From Clostridium sp. CAG:1013 (GTDB taxonomy: Bacteria > Bacillota > Clostridia > Oscillospirales > Acutalibacteraceae): a DNA stretch of 16,882 bases. Positions within the stretch are counted from its first letter, which is position 1; each line of letters begins with the position of its first letter. The notes beneath the pieces are model-generated. The model saw nothing but the letters and a program-made list of their open reading frames with translations. It was not told the origin of the DNA and searched no databases. A program made the translations under genes and the position numbers. The stretch lies in assembly GCA_000432995.1 (NCBI GenBank), contig HF972622.1, forward strand, positions 1 to 16,882, given 5' to 3'. Positions 6,663 to 13,492 of the stretch are shown here, one piece after another.

Positions 6663-6739
6663 AGGTTTTGACTTTGATTTTACTTCTTTTTTAGGAATTG
6701 CTCAAAGGGATGCCTAAAAAATGAGTGATGGACGCACTT

Positions 6740-6750
6740 TTTGCGGCAAA
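6740..6750 (+). promoter_or_regulatory. Dyad upstream of lacI-type promoter
   Basis: TTTGC-G-GCAAA, a perfect 11-base dyad with a single central base, 33 bases before the -35 box of the regulator gene. LacI-family proteins bind dyads of about this design, but the arms differ from those at 6658-6672, so it cannot be assigned to the regulator from sequence alone. Confidence 0.3.
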
Positions 6751-6783
6751 TGTTATGATTTTGCGTTTTTATTGCGCTTTCTG

Positions 6784-6812
6784 TTGACATTGACTGCATG
6801 CTTTGCTTTAAT
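6784..6812 (+). promoter_or_regulatory. Promoter of lacI-type gene
   Basis: TTGACA (6784-6789), 17-base spacer, TTTAAT (6807-6812). The leader to the ATG at 6858 is about 40 bases. A GCATGC palindrome lies in the spacer. Confidence 0.75.
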
Positions 6813-6857
6813 AATACGTAAGGATGTAATGCTTTTTGAGGAAAGGGAGATAATCAA

Positions 6858-7895
6858 ATGGCAAAAACTGTAACACTTGCTGATGTTGCAAGAGCAGTTG
6901 GCGTGGCTCCTTCCACAGTGCAGCGAGCTCTTTCCGGGGCGGCGGGAGTCAGCAAAGCGAAGAGTCAGGAGATCCGGGAAGTGGCGCAGCGCATGGGCTA
7001 TCACCGAAACGCTATGGCAACGCTGCTGAAATCCGCCAACAGAGACATTGCGGTGATCCTGCCCAAGCGGGATTATTATTCCAACGACCTTTGGGATGGT
7101 GTTCAGCAGTTTTTTGAGGAAAACGCGGGATTTGGGTTCAATCTGTGCAAGTACACTTATACGCGTACCACGGACGGCCTTATAAGCGCTTTGCAGACGG
7201 CGTTTGAAAATCACGGGATAGGTCTTTGCGGCGTGCTGACAATGGGAGAGTGCTTGCCGGAAGCCCGAGAGGTTTACCAGAAATGGATGACGGAACGGGT
7301 GCCTGTGGTGTTCGTTGGGACGGATAGCGTACCTGAGGACCGGCTATGCTGCAGCCTAGGATACGATGACCTGGCTGGGAAAATGGCGGCGGATCTGCTG
7401 CTCTTAGCCGGGCAGAAGGAGCATATAAAAATCCTGATGACTGGAGACTTCTCCATCGCGGATCAGTACTACAATATGCAGGGCTTTGAGAGAGTCATTA
7501 TGGACCAGAAAACCGACTGTGAGATTTTAAAATTCAGCCGGCGTACTACTTCTCATTCCGTCAAAGATACACTGTGCACCTATTTGATGAATGACCCCTC
7601 TATTACTACGATCTACTCCACCAGTGCCCGAAATACAGTGGCTATGTGTGAGGCTGCGTTGGAGGCTGGCAGGTGGGAAGATCTGCGACTGATCGGGAAC
7701 GATCTTTTCCCCCAAAGCAGGCAGTTCTTAAAAGAAGGTATCTTGAATGCGGTGATCCACAAACTTCCCAAAAACCAGGCTTATAACGCGGCCCAGGCCC
7801 TGGTCAATTTCCTTGTTCACGGACAGCGTCCAGCGGACCTGGTGCGTTGCTGTCCTGTGGTGGTGACTCGCAGCAACTGCGAGATCATAGATTGA
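6858..7895 (+). CDS. LacI-family transcriptional regulator
   Basis: 345 residues, ATG with GGAAAGGGAG before it. Residues 5-52 form the LacI-type helix-turn-helix and hinge (VTLADVARAVGVAPSTVQRA, then VSKAKSQEIREVAQRMGY). The rest is a periplasmic-binding-protein-like effector domain, including RDIAVILPKRDYYSNDLW and, towards the end, LRLIGNDLFPQSRQFL. Serine-Thr-Val-Gln in the recognition helix replaces the more common STVSR. It is followed after about 106 bases by the acid-sugar kinase and PdxA2 genes, so the effector is probably a four-carbon sugar acid or its phosphate. The LacI DNA-binding domain and its position make control of the operon and of the divergent cupin likely, but this is inference. 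Confidence 0.93.
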   Translation: MAKTVTLADVARAVGVAPSTVQRALSGAAGVSKAKSQEIREVAQRMGYHRNAMATLLKSANRDIAVILPKRDYYSNDLWDGVQQFFEENAGFGFNLCKYTYTRTTDGLISALQTAFENHGIGLCGVLTMGECLPEAREVYQKWMTERVPVVFVGTDSVPEDRLCCSLGYDDLAGKMAADLLLLAGQKEHIKILMTGDFSIADQYYNMQGFERVIMDQKTDCEILKFSRRTTSHSVKDTLCTYLMNDPSITTIYSTSARNTVAMCEAALEAGRWEDLRLIGNDLFPQSRQFLKEGILNAVIHKLPKNQAYNAAQALVNFLVHGQRPADLVRCCPVVVTRSNCEIID

Positions 7896-8001
7896 TAAAT
7901 TGCGGAGCGTATGTGCCAGCTTGATAGGCATACCCTGCAAATGACCTGCCCCGATGATGGGGGAAGTAGGGAGGACGAATAAAGTCGAAAGGGACGATCT
8001 C

Positions 8002-9243
8002 ATGAAATTGGCGGTGATTGCAGACGACCTGACAGGAGCGCTTGATACAGGCATTAAATTTGCGGGTGGTTCTACCCAGGTTCAAGTGTGGGCCGGAGGA
8101 CTGCCGGGGGAGCATGCGCGATCGGCGGATGTTCTTGTGGTAGATGGGGAACTGCGGCACAGCTCCCCGGAACAGGCGTATAGGGATTGCTTTGACATAG
8201 TGCGACGGGTGTTGGACGCTGGGGCAGAGCGGCTCTATATCAAAACGGATTCTGCCTTGCGGGGAAATATCGGCCCTATGTTCCAAGCTGCTTTGGATGC
8301 TTCTGGGTGGGAGTTTGCCGCTTTTGTTCCCGCTTTTCCGCAGATGGATCGGATCACTCGGAAAGGGATTCATTACAACGGTGGTGTGCCCATCCATGAG
8401 AGTGTTTTCGGTAAGGATCCCTTCGAGCCTGTGCGCTCATCTCAAGTAGCAGATCTGTTTCGGGGCTTAAAAGTGGAAACGCGGCTTTTCGAGAAGGGAG
8501 ATTCTTCAACGCCTATGACGGGCCGGCCCACTGTGGGGATCTTTGACGCGGAGAGCCGCGAAGATCTGGACAGGATCGCCGAAAAACTGAAAAAGGCAGG
8601 GATGTTTCAGCTGCTGGGAGGTTGTGCTGGCTTTGCGTCCCGGCTGAGCGGTCCTTTGGGATTAGAACAAGACGTTCGAAGTCTTGCTCCTGATGAACGG
8701 CCGCTGTTGGTTCTTTGCGGCAGTCTTAACCCCATTTCTAAAGACCAGCTTGCTTTTGGAGAGAGTCGAGGCGGTATCCGCCTGTCTTTGGACAGCACGC
8801 AGCTTGTTCCGGAATACGTGAACGGTCCAGAAGGGGAGAGGTTGATCGACCGGATCGAGAACGCCATGGAGTCGGGCCGGGACATTTTGTTAGATACCGC
8901 CGGTCCTATGGGCGAGAACCAGGAAAACAACCGTCGGGAGACCGTGGCCCAGGCGTTGGGGGCTCTTATGTTCCGCCTGCTCCACAGCTCCCATATAGAG
9001 GCGTATCAGCCCATGGTGATCGGAGGCGATACCCTGATGGGCTTGATCCATCATCTGCCAGCTTCCCAGCTTTCACCCTTGGCGGAACCAGTACCGGGAG
9101 TGGTGCTGTCTCAGATCCAAGTGGGGGATGGGCGGACTAGGACGCTCTTGTCAAAATCGGGGGGATTCGGAAAGAAAGAGCTTTTTTCACAGCTCCATGA
9201 GGCTTTGGCCAGGGGCGTGGCGCGGGGACCGTTTCAGGGCTGA
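8002..9243 (+). CDS. Four-carbon acid sugar kinase (DUF1537)
   Basis: ATP-dependent kinase of the DUF1537 family, 413 residues, a usual length. The start is the ATG at 8002 with GAAAGGGA before it; the frame continues to 7954 without a ribosome site. The N-terminal substrate domain opens with LAVIADDLTGALDTGIKFA and has YIKTDSALRGNIG and AFVPAFPQMDRITRKG. The C-terminal nucleotide domain has LLVLCGSLNPISKDQL and, near the end, GGDTLMGLI and KSGGFGKKELF. Characterised members phosphorylate D-threonate, L-threonate, D-erythronate or related acids at O4. Pairing with a PdxA2-type gene directly downstream points to D-threonate or erythronate, but the exact acid is not deducible. No transporter, aldolase or epimerase gene is in the window. 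Confidence 0.92.
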   Translation: MKLAVIADDLTGALDTGIKFAGGSTQVQVWAGGLPGEHARSADVLVVDGELRHSSPEQAYRDCFDIVRRVLDAGAERLYIKTDSALRGNIGPMFQAALDASGWEFAAFVPAFPQMDRITRKGIHYNGGVPIHESVFGKDPFEPVRSSQVADLFRGLKVETRLFEKGDSSTPMTGRPTVGIFDAESREDLDRIAEKLKKAGMFQLLGGCAGFASRLSGPLGLEQDVRSLAPDERPLLVLCGSLNPISKDQLAFGESRGGIRLSLDSTQLVPEYVNGPEGERLIDRIENAMESGRDILLDTAGPMGENQENNRRETVAQALGALMFRLLHSSHIEAYQPMVIGGDTLMGLIHHLPASQLSPLAEPVPGVVLSQIQVGDGRTRTLLSKSGGFGKKELFSQLHEALARGVARGPFQG

Positions 9244-9295
9244 GTCAAGTGAAGGTGTATTTGTGTCAGTGAACCATTGAGAAAGGGTGGAAAAA

Positions 9296-10345
9296 ATGAG
9301 CTTTATGAGGAAGATTATTGGCATTACCATGGGAGATCCCGCTGGTGTAGGACCGGAGATCACAGTGAAAGCCTTGAGGGACCCGACAATTTATGAGAAA
9401 TGCAAGCCTTTGGTCATCGGAGACAGAGCAATCTTGGAAAGAGCCTGCCGCCTGGTGGGAGCGGAGGAGATCCAGATCCATCCCGTCAGCGATCCTGCCC
9501 AGGGACTGTATCAGGCGGGGACTATCGATTTGTACGACATGGAGCTGTTGACTCCGGAGGAGTACGAAGTGGGCCAGGTGTCAGCCAAGGCTGGCAACGC
9601 CGCGTTCCAATATGTGAGAAAGACCATTGAGCTTGCCATGGAGGGAAAGGTGGACGCCACGGTCACTAATCCGCTCAACAAGGAAGCTATAAATCTGGCA
9701 GGTTATCACTTTTCCGGCCATACGGAAATCTACGCCCATTATACGGGTGCTCAGCACTACACCATGATGCTGGCCCACAAGGATCTGCGAGTGGTCCACG
9801 TCTCCACTCACGTTTCACTGCGGGAAGCCTGTGACCGAGTGAAAAAGGACCGTGTGCTTGAAGTGATCCGTATCGCTGACAAAGCCTGCCGGGATATGGG
9901 AATCGAAAAGCCCCGGGTAGGCGTGGCGGGACTCAATCCCCACTGTGGGGAAGGCGGACTTTTTGGCCAGGAAGAGATTCAGGAAATCGGACCGGCTATT
10001 GCCCAAGCTCAGCAAGAAGGCATCGACGCCCAGGGCCCTGTTCCCGCAGATACTATCTTTTCCAAGGCACAGGGTGGTTGGTACGATATCGTAGTGGCCA
10101 TGTATCACGATCAGGGACACATCCCTCTGAAAGTGGTTGGATTTGTGTATGACAAGAATCTGGGCCAGTGGAGTGCTGTGGAAGGGGTGAACATCACCCT
10201 GGGGCTGCCTATCATCCGGACCAGTGTGGACCATGGCACCGCTTTTGACCAGGCTGGTACGGGCAAAGCCAATGAATTGAGCTTGAAAAACGCCATTGAC
10301 TATGCCGTCAGCTTTGCGGCCACTCGGAGTGGTTCCCAGCAATAA
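9296..10345 (+). CDS. pdxA2: PdxA2-type 4-phospho-acid dehydrogenase
   Basis: NAD-dependent metal enzyme of the PdxA family, 349 residues. Start at the ATG at 9296, five bases after AAAGGGTGG; a GTG at 9287 overlaps that site. Motifs: GDPAGVGPEI at residues 13-22, SGHTEIYAHYTG with H142, and the three expected metal-binding histidines H172 (STHVSL), H216 (NPHCGEGG) and H271 (YHDQGHIPLK), spaced as in E. coli PdxA. Linked to a DUF1537 kinase, it most likely oxidises threonate- or erythronate-4-phosphate, with decarboxylation to dihydroxyacetone phosphate, and is not the vitamin B6 biosynthetic PdxA. No other B6 genes are near. It is the last gene of the operon. Confidence 0.9.
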   Translation: MSFMRKIIGITMGDPAGVGPEITVKALRDPTIYEKCKPLVIGDRAILERACRLVGAEEIQIHPVSDPAQGLYQAGTIDLYDMELLTPEEYEVGQVSAKAGNAAFQYVRKTIELAMEGKVDATVTNPLNKEAINLAGYHFSGHTEIYAHYTGAQHYTMMLAHKDLRVVHVSTHVSLREACDRVKKDRVLEVIRIADKACRDMGIEKPRVGVAGLNPHCGEGGLFGQEEIQEIGPAIAQAQQEGIDAQGPVPADTIFSKAQGGWYDIVVAMYHDQGHIPLKVVGFVYDKNLGQWSAVEGVNITLGLPIIRTSVDHGTAFDQAGTGKANELSLKNAIDYAVSFAATRSGSQQ

Positions 10346-10353
10346 ACTTAGTG

Positions 10354-10391
10354 AAAAGCCTGGCAGGTTGCTGAAAACTGCCAGGCTTTTT
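10354..10391 (+). terminator. Strong terminator after pdxA2
   Basis: AAAAGCCTGGCAG (10354-10366) pairs perfectly with CTGCCAGGCTTTT (10378-10390), an 11-base loop and a T run. It ends the LacI-kinase-PdxA2 operon. Confidence 0.92.
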
Positions 10392-10429
10392 GTTTGATAA
10401 AATGGTTCTTTTAAAGCGAGCGAAACGGT

Positions 10430-10473
10430 AAAAAAGACCGAGCTTAGAACGAGGCTTGCGTCCAGGCTAAGCC
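10430..10473 (-). repeat. 44-bp degenerate repeat, distal copy
   Basis: Same 44-bp unit as at 10529-10572 with 7 differences (37 of 44 identical). On the minus strand it reads GGCTTAG...CTAAGC, a hairpin, then TCGGTC and six T. It could be a second, decayed tRNA terminator. The 55 bases between the copies (10474-10528) hold nothing I recognise. Confidence 0.6.
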
Positions 10474-10528
10474 AAAGGGGGAAAATGCCGAATCAAATGT
10501 TGTTTTTGGCGCGAGAGAAAAAGTAAAT

Positions 10529-10572
10529 AAAAAAGGCCGGGCTCAGGACGCGACTTGCGTCCAGGCTCAGCC
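10529..10572 (-). repeat. 44-bp degenerate repeat, tRNA-proximal copy
   Basis: Directly follows the tRNA-Leu 3' end on the minus strand. It folds as GGACGC-AAGTC-GCGTCC with a bulge and an outer GGCT/AGCC, then CGGCC and six T. This is the most likely tRNA terminator. Differences from the other copy are scattered, including stem positions. Confidence 0.6.
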
Positions 10573-10575
10573 TGG

Positions 10576-10662
10576 TGGTGCCGCTGACCGGACTTGAACC
10601 GGTATGGTATTGCTACCGAGGGATTTTAAGTCCCTTGTGTCTGCCGATTTCACCACAGCGGC
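10576..10662 (-). tRNA. tRNA-Leu (UAA anticodon)
   Basis: 87 bases including an encoded CCA. Acceptor stem GCCGCTG (10656-10662) pairs with CAGCGGC, followed by discriminator A and CCA. The anticodon stem AGGGA/TCCCT encloses loop CTTAAAA with anticodon TAA at 10626-10628, reading UUA. A long variable arm (CGGTAGCAATACC) marks a class II tRNA, and GGTTCAAGTCC is the T arm. Leu is supported by discriminator A and the long arm. A second CCA directly follows the first (10573-10575). A promoter is visible upstream on the same strand. Confidence 0.96.
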
Positions 10663-10691
10663 GTGGGAAAAGAATATGAATTAACTAAGTT

Positions 10692-10720
10692 ATATTATCA
10701 TAGCTTTTCTGGAAAATCAA
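10692..10720 (-). promoter_or_regulatory. Promoter of tRNA-Leu
   Basis: On the minus strand TTGATT (10715-10720), a 17-base spacer and TAATAT (10692-10697), about 30 bases before the mature tRNA 5' end. It is a reasonable sigma-A match. Confidence 0.5.
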
Positions 10721-10771
10721 GAGGGTTGGCTGGTAAAAAAACATGGAATTTTCTCTGAGAAACATTTACTT

Positions 10772-10800
10772 TTGGCATTCGTTTATAGTATACTGATAAT
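10772..10800 (+). promoter_or_regulatory. Promoter of glucokinase-galM operon
   Basis: TTGGCA (10772-10777), a 17-base spacer and GATAAT (10795-10800), each one mismatch from consensus. A short leader hairpin, TGGGG-AGAC-CCCCA (10805-10818), follows at the expected start of transcription. A second possible -10, TATACT (10789-10794), overlaps. Confidence 0.7.
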
Positions 10801-10844
10801 CGATTGGGGAGACCCCCAGAATTTCTGCTGAAGGAGCAACTGTT

Positions 10845-11801
10845 ATGTATTATCTCGGAATCGATCTGGGCGGTACCAATATCGCTGTTGGGATCGTGGA
10901 TGAAAACAATCAGATTATTGCCCGCGCGTCGTCCAAGACCAAGACGGACAACGCTGAGCAGGTGGCCGACGCTATGGCGGAGACTGTCTACGCCGCATTG
11001 AAGAACGCCGGCATCACCCTGAACGATGTGCCTTGGGTCGGCCTGGGCTCTCCCGGGACTATCAATAAGGCCACCGGTATCATTGAATTTGCCAATAACC
11101 TGCCTTTTAAGAACACTCCCATGGAGAAGATGCTCTCCGAGCGGCTGGAAGGCAAGAAGATCTACATGGAAAACGACGCCAACGCTGCGGCTTACGGCGA
11201 GTACATGGCCGGCGCATTGAAGGGCGCCGACAACGCAATCGCCATCACTCTGGGCACCGGCGTGGGCGGTGGTATCATCATCGACCACAAGATCTATTCC
11301 GGCAGCAACTACGCTGGCGCTGAGCTGGGCCACACCGTGATCGTGGTGGACGGCCGTCCCTGCACCTGCGGTCGTCTGGGCTGCTGGGAGACTTACGCTT
11401 CCGCTACTGGTCTGATTAAGACCACTAAGGAACATATGGAAAAGGCTCCCAAGGATTCCGCTCTGTGGACTTTGGTGGACGGTGATATCAACAAGGTCAG
11501 CGGCCGTACTGCTTTCGATGCCATGCGTCAGGGTGACCCCTTTGGCAAGGAAGTGGTGGACGAGTACATCAAGTACCTCAGCGTTGGCATCATTGATATG
11601 GTGAACATCTTCCAGCCTGACATCCTGTGCATCGGCGGTGGCATCTCCAACGAACGGGAGACCCTGATGGCTCCTGTGCGTGAGTATGTGGAGAAGGAGC
11701 AGTACGCTATGAACTCCTCCAAGAAGACCGTGATCTGCCGCGCTGAGCTGGGCAATGATGCTGGTATCATCGGCGCTGCGCTGCTGGGCAAGGAGGCTTA
11801 A
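10845..11801 (+). CDS. glcK: ROK-family glucokinase
   Basis: Cytoplasmic ATP-dependent hexokinase of the ROK family, 318 residues, close to the usual 315-325, with start ATG and GAAGGAG upstream. The phosphate loop LGIDLGGTNIAVG is at residues 4-16, and the sugar-binding and catalytic motif ENDANAAAYGE is at 109-119 with D111 as likely base. The second phosphate motif LGTGVGGG is at 136-143. E160 and H163 lie in GAELGH, and the zinc motif CTCGRLGC is at 173-180 (C173, C175, C180). This pattern and the galM neighbour support glucose as substrate, although N-acetylmannosamine or fructose kinases share the fold. Codon use is strongly biased (CTG, GGC, AAG), unlike the region-4 genes, suggesting high expression. 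Confidence 0.93.
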   Translation: MYYLGIDLGGTNIAVGIVDENNQIIARASSKTKTDNAEQVADAMAETVYAALKNAGITLNDVPWVGLGSPGTINKATGIIEFANNLPFKNTPMEKMLSERLEGKKIYMENDANAAAYGEYMAGALKGADNAIAITLGTGVGGGIIIDHKIYSGSNYAGAELGHTVIVVDGRPCTCGRLGCWETYASATGLIKTTKEHMEKAPKDSALWTLVDGDINKVSGRTAFDAMRQGDPFGKEVVDEYIKYLSVGIIDMVNIFQPDILCIGGGISNERETLMAPVREYVEKEQYAMNSSKKTVICRAELGNDAGIIGAALLGKEA

Positions 11802-11803
11802 TT

Positions 11804-12850
11804 ATGTCTGTTGAGAAATCTGTTTTCGGAAAACTTCCTGACGGCCGTGAGGTCGCTCTCTATACCTTGAAGAACGCTGCCGGCATGACTCTGGTGGTCA
11901 CTCCCTATGGCTGCCGGATCATTCAGCTGCTGGTCCCCGATAAGGACGGCAAGCTGGGAGACGTGGTGCTGGGTCACCGTACCTTGGAAGAGTACTACGG
12001 CGCTAATTTCCAGGGCACCTACGTGGGCCGCTACGCCAACCGGATCGGCGGGGCCGAGTTCACCCTGAACGGCAAGACTTATACCTTGTCCAAGAACGAC
12101 GGTGCTAACACCCTGCACGGCGGCCCCGGAGGCTACCATCAGGTGCTGTTCGACGCCCAGACCCAGGACGGGGAAGAGCCTTCCATCGTGTTCACTCATG
12201 AGAGCCCTGATGGGGACGAAGGATATCCCGGCAACCTGAAGGTGAAGGTCACCTATACTCTGAAGAAGGACAACACCCTGGCCCTTCAGTACGACGCTGT
12301 CTGCGACCAGGCAACTCCCTTCAATCCCACCAACCATTCCTATTTCAACCTCACCGGCGATCCTCAGAAGGAAGTGCTGGGCACCTACCTGACTCTGAAC
12401 GCCACCAAGTCCACAACCGTTTCCGAGGATCTGATCCCCGACGGTGGCTTCGTGTCTGTTCTGGGCGGTCCCCTGGACTTTACCTCTCCCAAGAAGCTGG
12501 GAGACGACATGTTCGCCGACGACAAGATGATCAAGCTCTGCGGTGGTTTCGACCACAACTTCTGTGTGGACGGCGAAGGCTTCCGGAAGTTTGGCGAGGC
12601 CTATGAGCCCGAGAGTGGCCGTATGATGGAAGTGTGGTCCGACCTGCCCGGCGTGCAGCTGTTCACCTTCAATGCTGTTGCGGACGGATTGGTTGGCAAG
12701 GATGGCAAGCCTATGAAGCCCCATTCTGCTCTGTGCTTGGAGACCCAGTTCTATCCTGACTCGGTGCATCATGAGAACTTCCCCTTCCAGTATCTGGAGC
12801 CGGGAGTGCCCTTCTCCACCAAGACCGAGTATCGTTTTTCCGTAAAATAA
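11804..12850 (+). CDS. galM: Aldose 1-epimerase (mutarotase)
   Basis: Interconverts alpha and beta anomers of glucose, galactose and related aldoses. 348 residues, the normal GalM length. ATG two bases after the glucokinase stop, with GGAGG inside the end of that gene, so the two are translationally linked. Family motifs: GRYANRI (residues 75-81, with N79 and R80), TLHGG with H105, NPTNHSYFNLTG with the catalytic acid H178, DHNFCVD, and CLETQFYPDSVH with the catalytic base E313. Supplying the right anomer to the adjacent glucokinase explains the pairing. Codon bias is as strong as in the upstream gene. A terminator follows at once. Confidence 0.95.
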   Translation: MSVEKSVFGKLPDGREVALYTLKNAAGMTLVVTPYGCRIIQLLVPDKDGKLGDVVLGHRTLEEYYGANFQGTYVGRYANRIGGAEFTLNGKTYTLSKNDGANTLHGGPGGYHQVLFDAQTQDGEEPSIVFTHESPDGDEGYPGNLKVKVTYTLKKDNTLALQYDAVCDQATPFNPTNHSYFNLTGDPQKEVLGTYLTLNATKSTTVSEDLIPDGGFVSVLGGPLDFTSPKKLGDDMFADDKMIKLCGGFDHNFCVDGEGFRKFGEAYEPESGRMMEVWSDLPGVQLFTFNAVADGLVGKDGKPMKPHSALCLETQFYPDSVHHENFPFQYLEPGVPFSTKTEYRFSVK

Positions 12851-12861
12851 AAGAGCTTTAC

Positions 12862-12900
12862 AAGGGGACGCCTGGGTCCACGCCTGGGCTTCCCCTTTTT
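12862..12900 (+). terminator. Terminator after galM
   Basis: AAGGGGA (12862-12868) pairs with TCCCCTT (12891-12897), followed by more T. The loop holds a 9-base direct repeat, ACGCCTGGG, twice with a 12-base period (12868-12876 and 12880-12888). Confidence 0.75.
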
Positions 12901-12931
12901 CTATGAAGATTTCTTAAAGGAGGTCATCATC

Positions 12932-13354
12932 GTGAAGAAAGAAAAATCCTGCGGCGCCGTAGTCTACCGCAAAGGAGACAGCGGCCTGGAGATCCTGCTG
13001 ATCAAACACAAGAACGGCGGCCACTGGGCATTCCCCAAAGGTCATGTGGAGAAGAAGGAGACGGAAACCGAAACCGCCCTGCGGGAGATCCGGGAGGAGA
13101 CCGGGTTGAAGGTGAAGCTGGATACTGGTTTCCGGGAGATGGTGACCTATTCTCCCAAGCCCAACGTGATGAAGGACGTGATCTATTTCGCTGCCAAAGC
13201 AAAAGAGGATGACGCTCGGCCTCAGCCGGAGGAAGTGCTGGAAATCTGCTGGAAGGAGCCGGAGGAAGCGTTGGAGCTGGTCACCTACGCCACAGACCGG
13301 GAGATCCTGCAAGCGTTCCTTACGTATCGGGAACAGCGCTCCAAGGAGAAATAA
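12932..13354 (+). CDS. Nudix hydrolase, probable dinucleoside polyphosphatase type
   Basis: 140 residues from a GTG with a strong AAAGGAGGT before it. The complete Nudix box is G37-x5-E43-x7-R51-E52-I-x-E55-E56-x-G58-L59, so the Mg-binding glutamates are intact. The preceding SCGAVVYRK...LLIKHKNGGHWAFPKGHVE stretch is typical of bis(5'-nucleosyl)-tetraphosphatase-like Nudix proteins, which cleave Ap4A and related compounds, but RNA 5'-pyrophosphatase or nucleotide-sugar cleavage is also possible. It stands alone between two terminators; I see no clear promoter, so it may rely on read-through from galM. No functional link to the sporulation operon downstream is implied. Confidence 0.9.
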   Translation: MKKEKSCGAVVYRKGDSGLEILLIKHKNGGHWAFPKGHVEKKETETETALREIREETGLKVKLDTGFREMVTYSPKPNVMKDVIYFAAKAKEDDARPQPEEVLEICWKEPEEALELVTYATDREILQAFLTYREQRSKEK

Positions 13355-13372
13355 CAGAAATTCATAGTATTG

Positions 13373-13404
13373 AAAGCCTCTGCCATACGGCGGAGGCTTT
13401 TTTT
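13373..13404 (+). terminator. Terminator after Nudix gene
   Basis: AAAGCCTCTGCC (13373-13384) pairs with GGCGGAGGCTTT (13389-13400), one G-T pair, loop ATAC, T7 run to 13404. It insulates the spoIIIA operon. Confidence 0.92.
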
Positions 13405-13434
13405 GTTGCCCTTTCCTTTTGGGAGAGGGCAGTT

Positions 13435-13461
13435 CTATTTTGAAAGTCCTGTCCATAGATA
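13435..13461 (+). promoter_or_regulatory. Possible sigma-E-type promoter of spoIIIA
   Basis: CATAGATA at 13454-13461 resembles the sigma-E -10 (CATACAnT), and CTATTTT at 13435-13441 is a loose -35 with a spacer of only 12, shorter than usual. spoIIIA in B. subtilis is transcribed by sigma-E, which is the main reason to look here. The match is weak. Confidence 0.3.
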
Positions 13462-13477
13462 TGAACATCTCATGGAC
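13451..13477 (+). promoter_or_regulatory. Hairpin before spoIIIAA ribosome site
   Basis: GTCCATAGAT (13451-13460), loop ATGAAC, ATCT, one bulged C, ATGGAC (13472-13477): a 10-bp stem ending right before AAAGGAGG. It overlaps the candidate -10 box. It may be an operator or a translation-control hairpin. Confidence 0.5.
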
Positions 13478-13492
13478 AAAGGAGGAAAGGCT

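Noticed and set aside
9296..10345. Vitamin B6 biosynthetic PdxA
   Set aside because: The family fits, but the operon partner is a DUF1537 kinase and no other B6 gene is near, so the catabolic PdxA2 role is preferred.
10430..10572. CRISPR array or mobile-element ends
   Set aside because: Only two degenerate copies, with T runs in terminator position behind a tRNA, no further repeats and no cas or transposase genes nearby.
11798..12772. 324-codon open frame on the minus strand over galM
   Set aside because: Direct antisense of a gene with intact catalytic residues and strong codon bias, which by itself creates long antisense frames.
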